Translations under genes and position numbers: made by a program
Source of the DNA: Paenibacillus sp. PastM-3
GTDB taxonomy: Bacteria; Bacillota; Bacilli; Paenibacillales; Paenibacillaceae
Direction of reading: 5' to 3'
Length of the DNA stretch: 64,000 nucleotides
Assembly (NCBI RefSeq): GCF_029893965.1
Contig: NZ_JARXXP010000019.1
Location: forward strand, 58,665 to 122,664
The notes under the pieces: generated by a model
The model's input: the letters and a program-made list of their open reading frames with translations, nothing else
The model's database searches: none
Told to the model about the DNA's origin: nothing
Shown here: piece after piece, positions 32,024 through 41,578 of the stretch
How positions within the stretch are numbered: position 1 is the stretch's first letter
Layout: every line of letters starts with the position of its first letter

Positions 32024-33334
32024 TTATATCCGTTCTGTAGTACTTTCTTTTTTCTTAGTTTTTATGTATGAGTAAAGAACAAAAACCATACATAAAAATT
32101 GTAGTTTGTGCCTTACCGCTGTGCCTGTATTACTATCAATTATCGAATTTGCCAGCAGACCTATGAAACAAATCAAAATAAATGCAGTCATTGCTAATTT
32201 ATTCTTAGATACTCCACGCAGTAATCTGATATTTTTAATGACTACAGCCGAAAAAAACATCAGAATTAAGCTCTCTACTGCCGAAAGGGCCTGTTGCAGA
32301 TTATATGCCTGCCACAGAAACGGAGTAAAGAGGAAAAATATCAGTCTGACTGGAGCATAGATAATTATATCTAGCCAAGATGAGTACTGCATACTAGTAA
32401 GATACGCACTGCCTCCATCCGTCCTATAATTCATCTCACGGATGACATAGGATATATCCAAAGCACTTAAATAACCGAGTTTCCAAGCTACACCAAATAG
32501 TCCAAGCAGCCCGCCAAATCCTGCAATTACCCATATAGGTTTAAGTAAAGGATGCGCTCTTTTGATCGCAAACAATACTATCAAAGGTAATACAGTCCCA
32601 CCTAAAAGCGCGGCATTTTGTTGCCGGATCATAATGTTTCCAATCAGTAAAACAACTACTAAAAAAAGACTACTACCTTTGCTATACTTGATCCATTTTA
32701 TTAAATTCAGCAAAAGTGCAAGAATTAGAATGGTAGCCAGTGAGTCGCGCATATTCATGGCAGAAAAAAGTATATGTGATGGCCAAAATGCTAAAATAAA
32801 CGCAGCTAACTTTCCTGACTTTTCATTAAACAACTCTGATCCAATGCGGTAGATCAGTATAATCGATAGTGTACCCCAAAGCACATTTAACAACATCATA
32901 AATACGGGATTGCTGCCAAAGATGTAATATACCGAAGTAGCTAGATACGTATAGTACTTCACATTTCCTGACATAGGGAAGGAGTATCCGAAATCCCCTC
33001 TTTGCCAGTTAGGCAGGAGAATTTCCGAATACTCGTCCCACGCCACATCAAACGAGTATGGCAAGATGTTGAAGAACGCAATAGCTATTAATACGATTAG
33101 CCTCAAAGACAGCCCTAAATAGACGAATTTGGCTATTTGATAATGATTTTTAACTGAGGTTACAACAACAAATACTACAGATGAAAGCATCACTAAAACT
33201 GCTAAAAAACCCTTTGACTTGGATTCGAGGAATATACCCGCCATACTTGAGGAACTTATTCCTACAGCTATAAATCCAGCAAAAACCAACGCAGTAAACC
33301 AAATTAGAATTTCTCTTGTTCGAATTTCCACCAT
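32024..33334 (-). CDS. Membrane glycosyltransferase-like protein (GT-C fold), possible cargo gene
   Basis: About 436 residues from the ATG that follows GGAGG by 5 bases; the longer frame adds unlikely text. Ten or more membrane segments. The first outside loop has SFDVAWDEYSEILLPNWQRG with the acidic DE pair, and NMRDSLATILILALLLNLIK follows, as in PMT/ArnT/GT39 enzymes that move sugars from polyprenyl carriers. It lies between tail and lysis genes and has its own terminators, so it is a candidate lysogenic-conversion gene that could alter surface glycans. Confidence 0.7.
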   Translation of the reverse strand: MVEIRTREILIWFTALVFAGFIAVGISSSSMAGIFLESKSKGFLAVLVMLSSVVFVVVTSVKNHYQIAKFVYLGLSLRLIVLIAIAFFNILPYSFDVAWDEYSEILLPNWQRGDFGYSFPMSGNVKYYTYLATSVYYIFGSNPVFMMLLNVLWGTLSIILIYRIGSELFNEKSGKLAAFILAFWPSHILFSAMNMRDSLATILILALLLNLIKWIKYSKGSSLFLVVVLLIGNIMIRQQNAALLGGTVLPLIVLFAIKRAHPLLKPIWVIAGFGGLLGLFGVAWKLGYLSALDISYVIREMNYRTDGGSAYLTSMQYSSWLDIIIYAPVRLIFFLFTPFLWQAYNLQQALSAVESLILMFFSAVVIKNIRLLRGVSKNKLAMTAFILICFIGLLANSIIDSNTGTAVRHKLQFLCMVFVLYSYIKTKKKESTTERI

Positions 33335-33427
33335 AATCCTCCAATATTTGACCTCGCCCAAATATAACATAAATTACCGAAGAAAAATATGGATATTATT
33401 TAAAATTTTCATTGAAGGAAACACCTC

Positions 33428-33709
33428 TTATGCGTCAATTGCATCAGAATACTTACCCAATGTTTTCATGTAATTGTAAATTTGCCTTTTGGCGTTTACC
33501 GATTCCTCCGAGTACTCTGCTTGCATTAGAATAACGTCCTCAGTTCCTTCTATCGGGGCCTTACCTTCTATCTCAAGTTCTTTGCTGACGTATGCTCTGA
33601 TCCTTGCACTTACATTATTTTGTGAATCGGATTGATAACTGTCTATTTTTATATAGGCGTTGGGAACTTCCATTCCAGTAGAACTCATTAAATTTTTTTG
33701 TAACGCCAT
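33428..33709 (-). CDS. Hypothetical phage protein near tail spike
   Basis: 93 residues (MALQKNLMSSTGMEVPNAYI). Short beta-rich N-terminal part, acidic centre (EGTEDVILMQAEYSEESV), helical end. AGGAGG precedes the ATG. It is commonly placed after tail fibre genes in Paenibacillus and Bacillus phages; role unknown, possibly a small tail-fibre-associated protein. Confidence 0.65.
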   Translation of the reverse strand: MALQKNLMSSTGMEVPNAYIKIDSYQSDSQNNVSARIRAYVSKELEIEGKAPIEGTEDVILMQAEYSEESVNAKRQIYNYMKTLGKYSDAIDA

Positions 33710-33724
33710 CTCAATAACCTCCTT

Positions 33725-35455
33725 TTATTCCGCTCTCGTAGCCAAACACCGGTATGAATCACTTACAGTGGTTATATTGGCAGCAGTTGAATTAGACATA
33801 CGAATGGTGATGGTATTCGCCGCTGAAACAAACCCAGTCAAAGTAAGTCCTGCATCGATTGCCGTTAGCCTAGAAACTTGTACAAAATCCCCTACGGATG
33901 CACCATTTGCTGTAATTGTTAGATCCTTTGTGGAGTTCGCATTTATTGTCCCGAAATCTCTGGTCCCAATCACATATACATTTTTAACAATAGCCGATGC
34001 TCCAGTTGTACCATAACCAACTATGATTTTATCCATGAGCAGCCTTACTATCCCCGTACTTTGGGTAAAGTCGATATCTCCGTTGGTCGATGTGCCGGAT
34101 CTCGTAATCTCGTAGTTACCATTTGAGACATTCTGCGATCTTCTCCAGTACCCAGTTACTCCATGAGCAGATACACCATCCACTTCAAAAATCATTTCGC
34201 CGGATAGGAAATTGAAAAGTCCCTTGTTTCTTTCTGTACTCCAGATTATATTTCGAGCACCTAAATTAACTACTAGGTTAGTAGCGAAATGGTTGTTCGG
34301 CATCCCTAATATTTTGTTTTCCACACTGGTGGAATCAATATAAATTTCATTTGTAGACATGCCTGCGCTCTCTAGGTATGGATTCAAGAATGTATTGGCA
34401 CCAGAACCATATAATGAAAGGTTATTGCCAGCATTTCGTTCTGAATGCACCCCAACAAAGGTATTACTGTAGGCATTTAATAGCTTAAGGCCGTCCCCGC
34501 CATTCCCAGCAACGTCAATCCCATAAGCTGAACCGGCGTTTGTATCAGGCAGAACAGAATTATTAGAAGCAATCAAAACTCCGTTCCTTCCATTTGATTT
34601 TGATTTTAGATTAATTATATTGAAGTTGTTAACATTTGTAGTCGCGCTTTCGCTGCCGAAAACGACGCCGTCATTCCCTTGATTTGTGACCAATAAATTG
34701 ACTGTCCATGGTCTGCCGCCTGTAAAGTTAATTCCGTTTCCTGTATTCCCCGGCGCTCCATATATATTGATATTAGAAGCACCGGAACCATCGCCTGATA
34801 ATGTTAACTCTCCCGATCCGCTTAATATAATGATTGATCCTATGGAAGAAGATAGAGTGGGAGATAAATTCCCCTCAATAACCACCGGCTTGGTAAAAAA
34901 TAAATGAGAGGTTATTTTTGTACCAGCGCTAACCGGGACAAGTATCTTGCCGCCGCCTGCCGGTAGCGCATCGTGCGCGTCTATCCACGCCTGTGTATCG
35001 TCACTAACGCCATCAAGCGCAGCCCCAAAGGACCGTATGTTGAGCGCAATATCCGCCAACTGCGCACTAAACTGATGCTGCATATCCCGGACCATATCAC
35101 CCGCAACGACAATTTCTCGGCCAGGAGTGTACCCCGGATCGGGTGTTTTAATGTCCGTCAGTTCGGGGTCTTTTCCCTCTCCACCACCGGCGATAATTGT
35201 ACTGACCCGCTCATCTACAAAATCAATCGCCTGCTCAATATTTTCCGCTCCCACAACAGTGCCGGCATACGTGATGTGCTCTGCAGCATGGGCGGCAGTG
35301 GAATCTTTATGTTCGGTTACCTCAGCTTGGATACCTTCAGAGACAGCAGCAGCTGCGTCCAGCTCAGCTTCGGTATTGTCGAAGCCGACATTCAGGTCAT
35401 CCCAGTTCTCCTTTATCGGCTTGGTCCCGTCCAGGTTCATCAGGCGATTTGGCAT
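33725..35455 (-). CDS. Tail spike/fibre with right-handed beta-helix
   Basis: 576 residues. The N-terminal 150 residues have coiled-coil and adapter text (TAAHAAEHITYAGTVVGAEN). SFGAALDGVSDDTQAWIDAH is the classic entry of pectate-lyase-like beta helices, followed by many Asn/Gly-rich turns (NINIYGAPGNTGNGINFTGG) and a C-terminal beta domain. Likely binds, and may cleave, a surface polysaccharide as the host-recognition protein. GGAG lies before the ATG. Confidence 0.85.
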   Translation of the reverse strand: MPNRLMNLDGTKPIKENWDDLNVGFDNTEAELDAAAAVSEGIQAEVTEHKDSTAAHAAEHITYAGTVVGAENIEQAIDFVDERVSTIIAGGGEGKDPELTDIKTPDPGYTPGREIVVAGDMVRDMQHQFSAQLADIALNIRSFGAALDGVSDDTQAWIDAHDALPAGGGKILVPVSAGTKITSHLFFTKPVVIEGNLSPTLSSSIGSIIILSGSGELTLSGDGSGASNINIYGAPGNTGNGINFTGGRPWTVNLLVTNQGNDGVVFGSESATTNVNNFNIINLKSKSNGRNGVLIASNNSVLPDTNAGSAYGIDVAGNGGDGLKLLNAYSNTFVGVHSERNAGNNLSLYGSGANTFLNPYLESAGMSTNEIYIDSTSVENKILGMPNNHFATNLVVNLGARNIIWSTERNKGLFNFLSGEMIFEVDGVSAHGVTGYWRRSQNVSNGNYEITRSGTSTNGDIDFTQSTGIVRLLMDKIIVGYGTTGASAIVKNVYVIGTRDFGTINANSTKDLTITANGASVGDFVQVSRLTAIDAGLTLTGFVSAANTITIRMSNSTAANITTVSDSYRCLATRAE

Positions 35456-35636
35456 GCTTCTCAGCTCCTTTATCTAAAAAGATCAATCTCTTCTCCAAAT
35501 TCTCCATGAGCCCAAGCAGTATGGATCGTTCCTGGGTAGGGTGGAACCGGGTAACAGCTTGGATGACGGAGAGCAATTCAGGCACAGGCAGGCTGGGATC
35601 AAGCTCAGCTTTAATGACAGTTTGAATATTACCCAA
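35397..35636 (-). CDS. Small hypothetical phage protein overlapping tail spike start
   Basis: 79 residues from TTG 35634-35636, supported by GGAGG 8 bases upstream. It reads LGNIQTVIKAELDPSLPVPE, then QERSILLGLMENLEKRLIFL, two amphipathic helices and a charged tail (DEPGRDQADKGELG). It overlaps the spike gene by 59 bases in another frame. It may be a chaperone or adapter for the spike; not recognised. Confidence 0.6.
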   Translation of the reverse strand: MGNIQTVIKAELDPSLPVPELLSVIQAVTRFHPTQERSILLGLMENLEKRLIFLDKGAEKHAKSPDEPGRDQADKGELG

Positions 35637-35663
35637 GGGTGAAACCTCCTCTGACCGCAACAC

Positions 35664-35690
35664 AAAAAGCCCCGCCGGATCCGGCGAGAC
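35664..35690 (-). terminator. Terminator after stalk-domain gene
   Basis: CGCCGGATCCGGCG is a perfect 14-bp palindrome followed on the minus strand by GGGCTTTTTG. It closes the stalk-domain gene 16 bases after its stop. Confidence 0.75.
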
Positions 35691-35705
35691 TCTGTGAGAG
35701 CTATA

Positions 35706-36248
35706 TTAGTTTTTCAGAGCCGCAATCTCGGCGTCCAGCTCGGTCAGCTGCTTCTGCAGATCCGCGAGCTCGGCCTTACGCTGCTCGTATTCGGCCTTGC
35801 GGGCCTCCAACGTTTTAGCAAGAGCACTCTTCTCAGACTCAGAAACGGCTCCCTGATAGTTTCGTTCAGCATTTGGGATGTAGGTTGTCTCGTACATCTT
35901 AACACCACCCTCAGCCGCCTGAACATCTTTCAGAAGCAGAGTCCGTTTCAAATTCAATGCATTAAGTTGAATGGTCGTTTCATCTGCTGAAGCAGCTGCG
36001 CTGCCTGACTCTATTATGATAGTTCTCCCCTCCACTGTTAGCGAGGCCCCCACGGCATCGGATACTGCTCTGACTGGTGCATACGCTGACCCGTTAATGA
36101 TACCTGCCTCAGCAACTTTTTTACCGTCCTGCATTATGGTATAAATCCCTGTCACTTTCTTTCCGAAAATGCCTACTGAATCTGCAAATGCTGATGCACT
36201 GGCAAACAGTAAAACGCCGACGATAACTCCGGATATAAACTTCTTCAA
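35706..36248 (-). CDS. Secreted stalk-domain/coiled-coil protein, possible cargo gene
   Basis: About 180 residues from TTG 36246-36248 (AAGGGAG upstream). A signal peptide (KKFISGVIVGVLLFASASAFA) precedes a copper-amine-oxidase-N-type stalk domain (GIINGSAYAPVRAVSDAVGA, then LTVEGRTIIIESG). The last 70 residues are a coiled coil (EARKAEYEQRKAELADLQKQ). Such stalk domains are typical of Paenibacillus surface proteins, not virions. It has its own terminator within the tail region, suggesting a gene expressed by the lysogen. Confidence 0.75.
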   Translation of the reverse strand: MKKFISGVIVGVLLFASASAFADSVGIFGKKVTGIYTIMQDGKKVAEAGIINGSAYAPVRAVSDAVGASLTVEGRTIIIESGSAAASADETTIQLNALNLKRTLLLKDVQAAEGGVKMYETTYIPNAERNYQGAVSESEKSALAKTLEARKAEYEQRKAELADLQKQLTELDAEIAALKN

Positions 36249-36314
36249 CCTAAACACTCCCTTGGCAAAGATTTCTATATCTTATTATCGTCTGATTTCG
36301 TCAAAAGTTTCAAC

Positions 36315-38342
36315 CTATTGCGGAATATTTACAATTGCAAGTTGTGTGCCGGCCATGCTAAAAAGTTTTAAATTCCGTGTAGTTGGATCAAACGTCATGT
36401 TAATGGCTGCTGACGTAATCAGGGACACCAAGGTATTCAACTCAGATTGAAGGGAGCTTCCCGTCTCCTCACTGCGGAAATCACTCCACTTGGACACATA
36501 GGATCCGTTATAGCCTCGTAAATAGATATTGGCGAATTCCATCATCAGGCTCGCATTTCCGTTAAGATATAACCCTGAATTCGGGAGACTCATATAGGCG
36601 TAAGTGCTGCCATTCGTGAAATGCAAGTCAGTTAGCGAGCTGGCTCCCAGAGATCTCATATCAATTCCAATGGATGATGATGTCCGAACGGAAAACATCC
36701 TGTTCGTGCTGCTCATTTCGGCTCGGGGGTACACGCCATCCTCTGCCGTCTGGATCTGCCCTGCTGTAAATGTACTTGCCAGGATTTCGGAAGATTGAAT
36801 AGTACCTTGGATAAAAGCATCAGTTGCGGTCATGTGGCCCGTCATATCCACCTTAAACGGTGCGTCCGCATAAGTCTGATCCCCGGACCAGAAACCCCAA
36901 TCATTGGCTTTGAACACATTGTCTCCGCTGCCGATCTCGATCTCGCCGCCCTGCAGCTTCCCGGTGAATACCCCCTCCGCTGCTTCCAGCCTTCCGGAAA
37001 ACTTAATCCGGTTCGCAAGAGCGTCATAATACAGCTGGGAGACGCCGTCCACTCGCCAGTCCATAATATCCGAATTAAGCGTAAGATCACTCTTGCCGTC
37101 GCTGCGCTGCACCTTGATGCCGGCAAACCGGGTGATCGTCGTACCGTAGTAGTACTTGCCTTCTTTCACCGCGGTCCTATCCAGATTATCGACCGCCTCT
37201 GAAAGAGTGCCGGGCACCTTAAACTCACTCTGCTGCTCCGACACGGACGGCGACTCTATGGACATCAGGAGTCCGCCTTTGAAGGAGAACACCTGGTGCA
37301 GGACGTAAGACTGATACTGCACGACGCCCGTCCAAGGGATTTCCGTTGCGTTCCACGGCGTGATTGTCTCCATCCAGCTTGTGCCTTCATAGAGTCCCAC
37401 ACCAATCCGGTCACCTCGCTCCAGCTGCGGATAACCTTTGGCGTCCATAGTGAGGGGTAGATAAGACACGCCGCTCAGAGAAGCGCACAGAGCGTCTGCC
37501 ATTGCCTGCGTTATCAATGGATTCTCCAGTGTGAGCGTGTGATTCTCATCGCCGCTGCCGGACTCATAGGTCAGGTTATCCTCCGTGTCATATGTAACCA
37601 CAACGCGGCTGTAGGATTTGAGAGGATTGGTCTGCCGGGCACGAATGTAATCAGCCATTCCCAGATCAAAGACGGGCTGCTCATTGGGTACAAACCGCTT
37701 CATCTTCAGTTTACCGTCGCGCCCCATGAACAGAGAGGCGCAGTTGGCGCCGGCTATATACCCGAGCACCTGCCGCATTGAGAAGCCTGACGGGGCCACC
37801 GGAACAGTGTAGGTCGGGTTAATAGCCACACTACTATCACTGACGTAGCCCAGTCTGCTGCAAAGCTCATCAAAGACAGCCTGCTGCGTTGTTGGATATG
37901 TCAGTGACGAGATGTAAGGCTGATCTGCGTATACCAGCTTGTCATAACAGGTATACTCCCAGACATCATTCACCTTGTCCCGGCTGTCTATATAAAACTC
38001 GCCCATCGGCAGCCATTCTGTGGCCCCGCCTGTCCAAGGGAAGGGGTTATCCTCCCAAGCAATATCCGCTTCCATCCAGGTCATGTTTGCCAGCGACAAA
38101 GCCACATAGGGGATGATCTGAGCGTTAGCAGGAAGTTCCTCCGCCGCCCGAATCCGGAAGAGCAGCTTACTGGGGATGGCTGTTCCGATCTCAAAGCCAT
38201 CCGACAGCGTAAGCCGGTCCTCGACGCTGAAATCTACAATTTGACTGTCTGTGTACTCCTCCCCGTTAACTGTAGCCTTAACGTGAAACTCCTGATCGTG
38301 CCGGCGCAGGTACTCCGTGAAGATATTAGATATAGGGTGCAT
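36315..38342 (-). CDS. Phage tail tip/hub protein
   Basis: 675 residues, beta-rich. The first 350 residues contain hub-like text (QIVDFSVEDRLTLSDGFEIG, YIDSRDKVNDVWEYTCYDKL, GYIAGANCASLFMGRDGKLK, SYSRVVVTYDTEDN). The later half (DLTLNSDIMDWRVDGVSQLY, LQGGEIEIGSGDNVFKANDW) resembles the fibre-attachment part of prophage tail-associated proteins. It follows the DUF6711-type protein and the tape measure, the usual place of the baseplate hub or Tal protein. No peptidase motif noticed. Confidence 0.75.
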   Translation of the reverse strand: MHPISNIFTEYLRRHDQEFHVKATVNGEEYTDSQIVDFSVEDRLTLSDGFEIGTAIPSKLLFRIRAAEELPANAQIIPYVALSLANMTWMEADIAWEDNPFPWTGGATEWLPMGEFYIDSRDKVNDVWEYTCYDKLVYADQPYISSLTYPTTQQAVFDELCSRLGYVSDSSVAINPTYTVPVAPSGFSMRQVLGYIAGANCASLFMGRDGKLKMKRFVPNEQPVFDLGMADYIRARQTNPLKSYSRVVVTYDTEDNLTYESGSGDENHTLTLENPLITQAMADALCASLSGVSYLPLTMDAKGYPQLERGDRIGVGLYEGTSWMETITPWNATEIPWTGVVQYQSYVLHQVFSFKGGLLMSIESPSVSEQQSEFKVPGTLSEAVDNLDRTAVKEGKYYYGTTITRFAGIKVQRSDGKSDLTLNSDIMDWRVDGVSQLYYDALANRIKFSGRLEAAEGVFTGKLQGGEIEIGSGDNVFKANDWGFWSGDQTYADAPFKVDMTGHMTATDAFIQGTIQSSEILASTFTAGQIQTAEDGVYPRAEMSSTNRMFSVRTSSSIGIDMRSLGASSLTDLHFTNGSTYAYMSLPNSGLYLNGNASLMMEFANIYLRGYNGSYVSKWSDFRSEETGSSLQSELNTLVSLITSAAINMTFDPTTRNLKLFSMAGTQLAIVNIPQ

Positions 38343-38345
38343 ACG

Positions 38346-38705
38346 TCATCGCTCCGTCAAAGTCAATTTGAGGGCATTGTATAAAGTCTCGTTCCCTTTG
38401 CTCAAGGCAATCGGCGCCGTTCGGTTGCCAACATACATCCGGCGTGTCTCATATTTCCCGGACATAATATCCAAGTAATAAAAATCAAAGAACACACCGG
38501 ACATGGACTGCAAGAGCGCTGATATTTGAGCAGCAGTAAGAATCCCCCAAGTCATATCAATTTGCCGGAGCACTCGTATTCGAGAACGATTTAATGTGCC
38601 ATTGGCAGTCCGGACAGTGGCATCACCGTCGTCCAGATCCATCACAGTCGGCTGAAATGTGGCCGGGTATGCGGCAATCTCCGTGCCGTTAATTTTTAGT
38701 AACAT
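38346..38705 (-). CDS. Phage tail protein, DUF6711-like
   Basis: 119 residues (MLLKINGTEIAAYPATFQPT start). Beta-rich with YYLDIMSGKYETRRMYVGNR near the end. Position between tape measure and hub is that of the distal tail protein; the text fits the small DUF6711 family. AGGAGG is upstream. It probably forms the ring linking tail tube to tip. Confidence 0.7.
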   Translation of the reverse strand: MLLKINGTEIAAYPATFQPTVMDLDDGDATVRTANGTLNRSRIRVLRQIDMTWGILTAAQISALLQSMSGVFFDFYYLDIMSGKYETRRMYVGNRTAPIALSKGNETLYNALKLTLTER

Positions 38706-38719
38706 TCACCAACTCCTCC

Positions 38720-41578
38720 TTAAACGTTCAGCAACGTCCGCCCTTGTTGCTTTTGCACACTGTTTATCGCCTTGATCGCAGCGCGGCCCAACTCCGTCTC
38801 GCCGAACTTGATGACCGTCTCTTTGTCATTACTCCGAATAGCATCCAGAATCTGTAGCAGGACAGCCACCATCGTCTGATTGCTCATGTCCAGCATTTCC
38901 TGCAGGGTGGACAGCGGGCTGATTACTTCCGGATCTGCGGCAGCTCCCCGGTTATCCCCGACCATGGCCAGCGTAGGGCCGTATGCGAGTCCGCCCTTGG
39001 CCAGTTTCGGAATCTTCGGGATATTGATGCCGAAAGACTTCCCGCCCATCCAATCCGGCAGGTCGATTTCAATGCTGTTCAGTCCCTTGATCACGGCATT
39101 TATCGCATCAATGATCAGGTTCAGCGGAGTCTTCACAATTCCGTACAGCGAGTCGAAGACACCCTTAAAAATCATCTTAACGCCGTCCCAGGCTTTGCCC
39201 CAATCTCCTGTAAAGACGCCGGTTATGAATTTGAGTACACCGTTCAGCGTGGTCTTCAGGCCCTCAATAACAGTCCCGATTCCCTTGAACACTGTGTCAA
39301 ACGCAGGTTTCAAGGTATCCCAGAGCACGTTGATAACTGGATTGATCACGTTTTTCCAGAGCCAAGTCAGCACATCTATAACCTTGCCGACAACCGGGAT
39401 GACCGTTTTACTCATAATCTCATAAATAGACTTCCAAGCTTCTGCCAGCACGCTGCCCACAGCTTTCGCAAGCGGTAGAATGATATTCTTCCAGAGCATG
39501 GTCAACAGATCGGACAGAATACTGAAGACCGGCTTCAGTACCGTTCCAATAAAGTTGGCCAGCGGGATAAGCACCTGCTGCCACAACTGCTTGAATAGCG
39601 ATATGAGCTGCGGCAGCAGCGTCTTCAGGAAGAAGTTAATGGCCGGCTGCAGGATCTGCTTCCAGGCATCTGTCAGAACGGTAGAAACGAAAGTAGCCAG
39701 CGGCTCCAAAGCCTGCTTCCAAGTCTCACCCAGCTGCACGATCTGCTGCCGGAACGTCTCGCTCTCCTGATACAGCTCGATGAAGCTAACGGCCAGCAGA
39801 GTGATCAGGCCCGCCACAAGATTCACGGGGCTAAATACCGCACTGAATGCCGCTGCCAGCCCTTCCATAGCCGCCGCCATAGCCAGTCCTGAAGTGACCG
39901 CCTCACCTACTACAACGAGGAGTGGGATCAGTTCCAGAAGGATGCCAGCTACCTGAAAGGCCGCAAAGAAGCCGCCGATCAGCAATGCCCCCTTTACGAA
40001 GGCGTCCTGATGCTGATTGATCCAGCCCGATACAGCATTGAGACCGTCCGCTAGAGCGTGCAGACTTTCGATGATGATTCCGCCGGTCCATGCCGCTAAC
40101 GGCTGCAGGAAGGTATCCCAAAGCCAGACTGCCGCGGGCTTAAAGGCATCAATGACACTGTTAACGCTCCGGATACCGCCAGCCAGAACATCCAGGAATG
40201 CCGGCAGCGCCTTCTCAATCGTCCATTTCCCCAGAGGGACCAGCACATTATTGAAGAACCACTGTAAGCCCTGTCCTACATTCTTAGCGAACGGCTTTGC
40301 TGCGCCCCATAGCCCGCCTAATGATTTGCGGAGTGGATCCAGATTGATCTGCCCCAATGAGCCAAACATCTGTTTCATGTCTGCCACGAAGCCCTTAACC
40401 TTTTCTTTAACGGGGTCAACATTGATATCCGGGGCCCCCAGATCAAGGTCACCAAAGCCTCCGCCCAGCCCTGCTCCGAGATTTCCAAAGCCGGCTGCAG
40501 CTGCATCGCCGGCGTCACTCGCAGCCGCTGCCGTGGATTTCGCTAATGTGTTTAGCTGATCGAACCCGGCCAGGCTGCCCTTGACGTCCTTACCGGCCTT
40601 CTTCGTCTTCTTGCCCGCGTCCGCCGTGGCGTCACCCATGTCGCCCATTGAGCCCGCAGTGTCGCCAGCGGCGGTTCCCATTCCGCCGATAGCCGCTGCC
40701 GTGGACCCGGCAGCCGCAGATGTATCCGCCGCATTACCAAATATAAGCTCGGTAAAAGCTCTGAAATATTGAGCTGCAATCTGCAACTTACCGATCAGCC
40801 AGTTCAGTCCCCGGATAACCGGAGTCAGCACGTTGATAAAACCGGCACCCATCGTCCCCTGAAATATACGCCACTGCTCCGTCAGTACCCGGGTCTGGTT
40901 CGCCCAACTGTTTGACGTACGGGCGAAGTCACCCTGTGCGTCTGCTGTAACCTTCATCAAATAGCCGTACCGGAGCATGGTCTGCTCAGCTTGCGTCATT
41001 GCCGCCCACGACTTGCTGATGCCTTGCGTCATCGCATAAGCTTCCATGTTCACGACTGACATATTGATACCGAGCTGCTTCAGCGGCTCAATCTCCCCAG
41101 TAAGGCCCGAGAACACCTTGTAGAAAGCCTCATCATTGGCAAGGTTGTAGAATGATGCCATGTCCGCAGAGAGCTGCGTCAGACCAAGCGACATATCGCG
41201 AACGACCTCACCTGTGAGCCCAGATGATTTGAGCATCGCCCCCATCGTGCTGCTGTAGCGTTTGGCTGACAGTTCGCTAAGGCCAAAGGACTCAATCAAA
41301 TCCTGTGACCAAGCATCCACCTGTGCTGACATGGTGCCAAACGTAACGTCCACTACGTTCTGCACTTCCTGCAGGTCAGAGGCCAGGTTGATCGCTTCCC
41401 GACCGAAATCCACCAGCCCTTTAACAGCAAAAGCCCCGGCGATGATTCCGCCGAGACCTTTAAATGCATTTCCCACCAAATGGTCTGCTGTATTTGCAAT
41501 GCCGCTGAGCTGGCGCTGAAACGAACCATAGTTCAGCTCAAGATCTAAGTCTATCCTTCCCGCGCTGCCTCCGGCCAT
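38720..41578 (-). CDS. Tail tape measure protein
   Basis: 952 residues. N-terminal text (FGREAINLASDLQEVQNVVD, MGAMLKSSGLTGEVVRDMSL) is the conserved phage TMP domain. A Gly/Ala/Asp linker (about 280-385) follows, then hydrophobic helices with repeated W..I..P motifs (ETWKQALEPLATFVSTVLTD; LWQQVLIPLANFIG; LWKNIILPLAKAVG) that span the tail lumen and may help DNA entry. The C-terminus has GINIPKIPKLAKGG. Length predicts a tail of roughly 140 nm by the 1.5 angstrom per residue rule. Confidence 0.92.
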   Translation of the reverse strand: MAGGSAGRIDLDLELNYGSFQRQLSGIANTADHLVGNAFKGLGGIIAGAFAVKGLVDFGREAINLASDLQEVQNVVDVTFGTMSAQVDAWSQDLIESFGLSELSAKRYSSTMGAMLKSSGLTGEVVRDMSLGLTQLSADMASFYNLANDEAFYKVFSGLTGEIEPLKQLGINMSVVNMEAYAMTQGISKSWAAMTQAEQTMLRYGYLMKVTADAQGDFARTSNSWANQTRVLTEQWRIFQGTMGAGFINVLTPVIRGLNWLIGKLQIAAQYFRAFTELIFGNAADTSAAAGSTAAAIGGMGTAAGDTAGSMGDMGDATADAGKKTKKAGKDVKGSLAGFDQLNTLAKSTAAAASDAGDAAAAGFGNLGAGLGGGFGDLDLGAPDINVDPVKEKVKGFVADMKQMFGSLGQINLDPLRKSLGGLWGAAKPFAKNVGQGLQWFFNNVLVPLGKWTIEKALPAFLDVLAGGIRSVNSVIDAFKPAAVWLWDTFLQPLAAWTGGIIIESLHALADGLNAVSGWINQHQDAFVKGALLIGGFFAAFQVAGILLELIPLLVVVGEAVTSGLAMAAAMEGLAAAFSAVFSPVNLVAGLITLLAVSFIELYQESETFRQQIVQLGETWKQALEPLATFVSTVLTDAWKQILQPAINFFLKTLLPQLISLFKQLWQQVLIPLANFIGTVLKPVFSILSDLLTMLWKNIILPLAKAVGSVLAEAWKSIYEIMSKTVIPVVGKVIDVLTWLWKNVINPVINVLWDTLKPAFDTVFKGIGTVIEGLKTTLNGVLKFITGVFTGDWGKAWDGVKMIFKGVFDSLYGIVKTPLNLIIDAINAVIKGLNSIEIDLPDWMGGKSFGINIPKIPKLAKGGLAYGPTLAMVGDNRGAAADPEVISPLSTLQEMLDMSNQTMVAVLLQILDAIRSNDKETVIKFGETELGRAAIKAINSVQKQQGRTLLNV

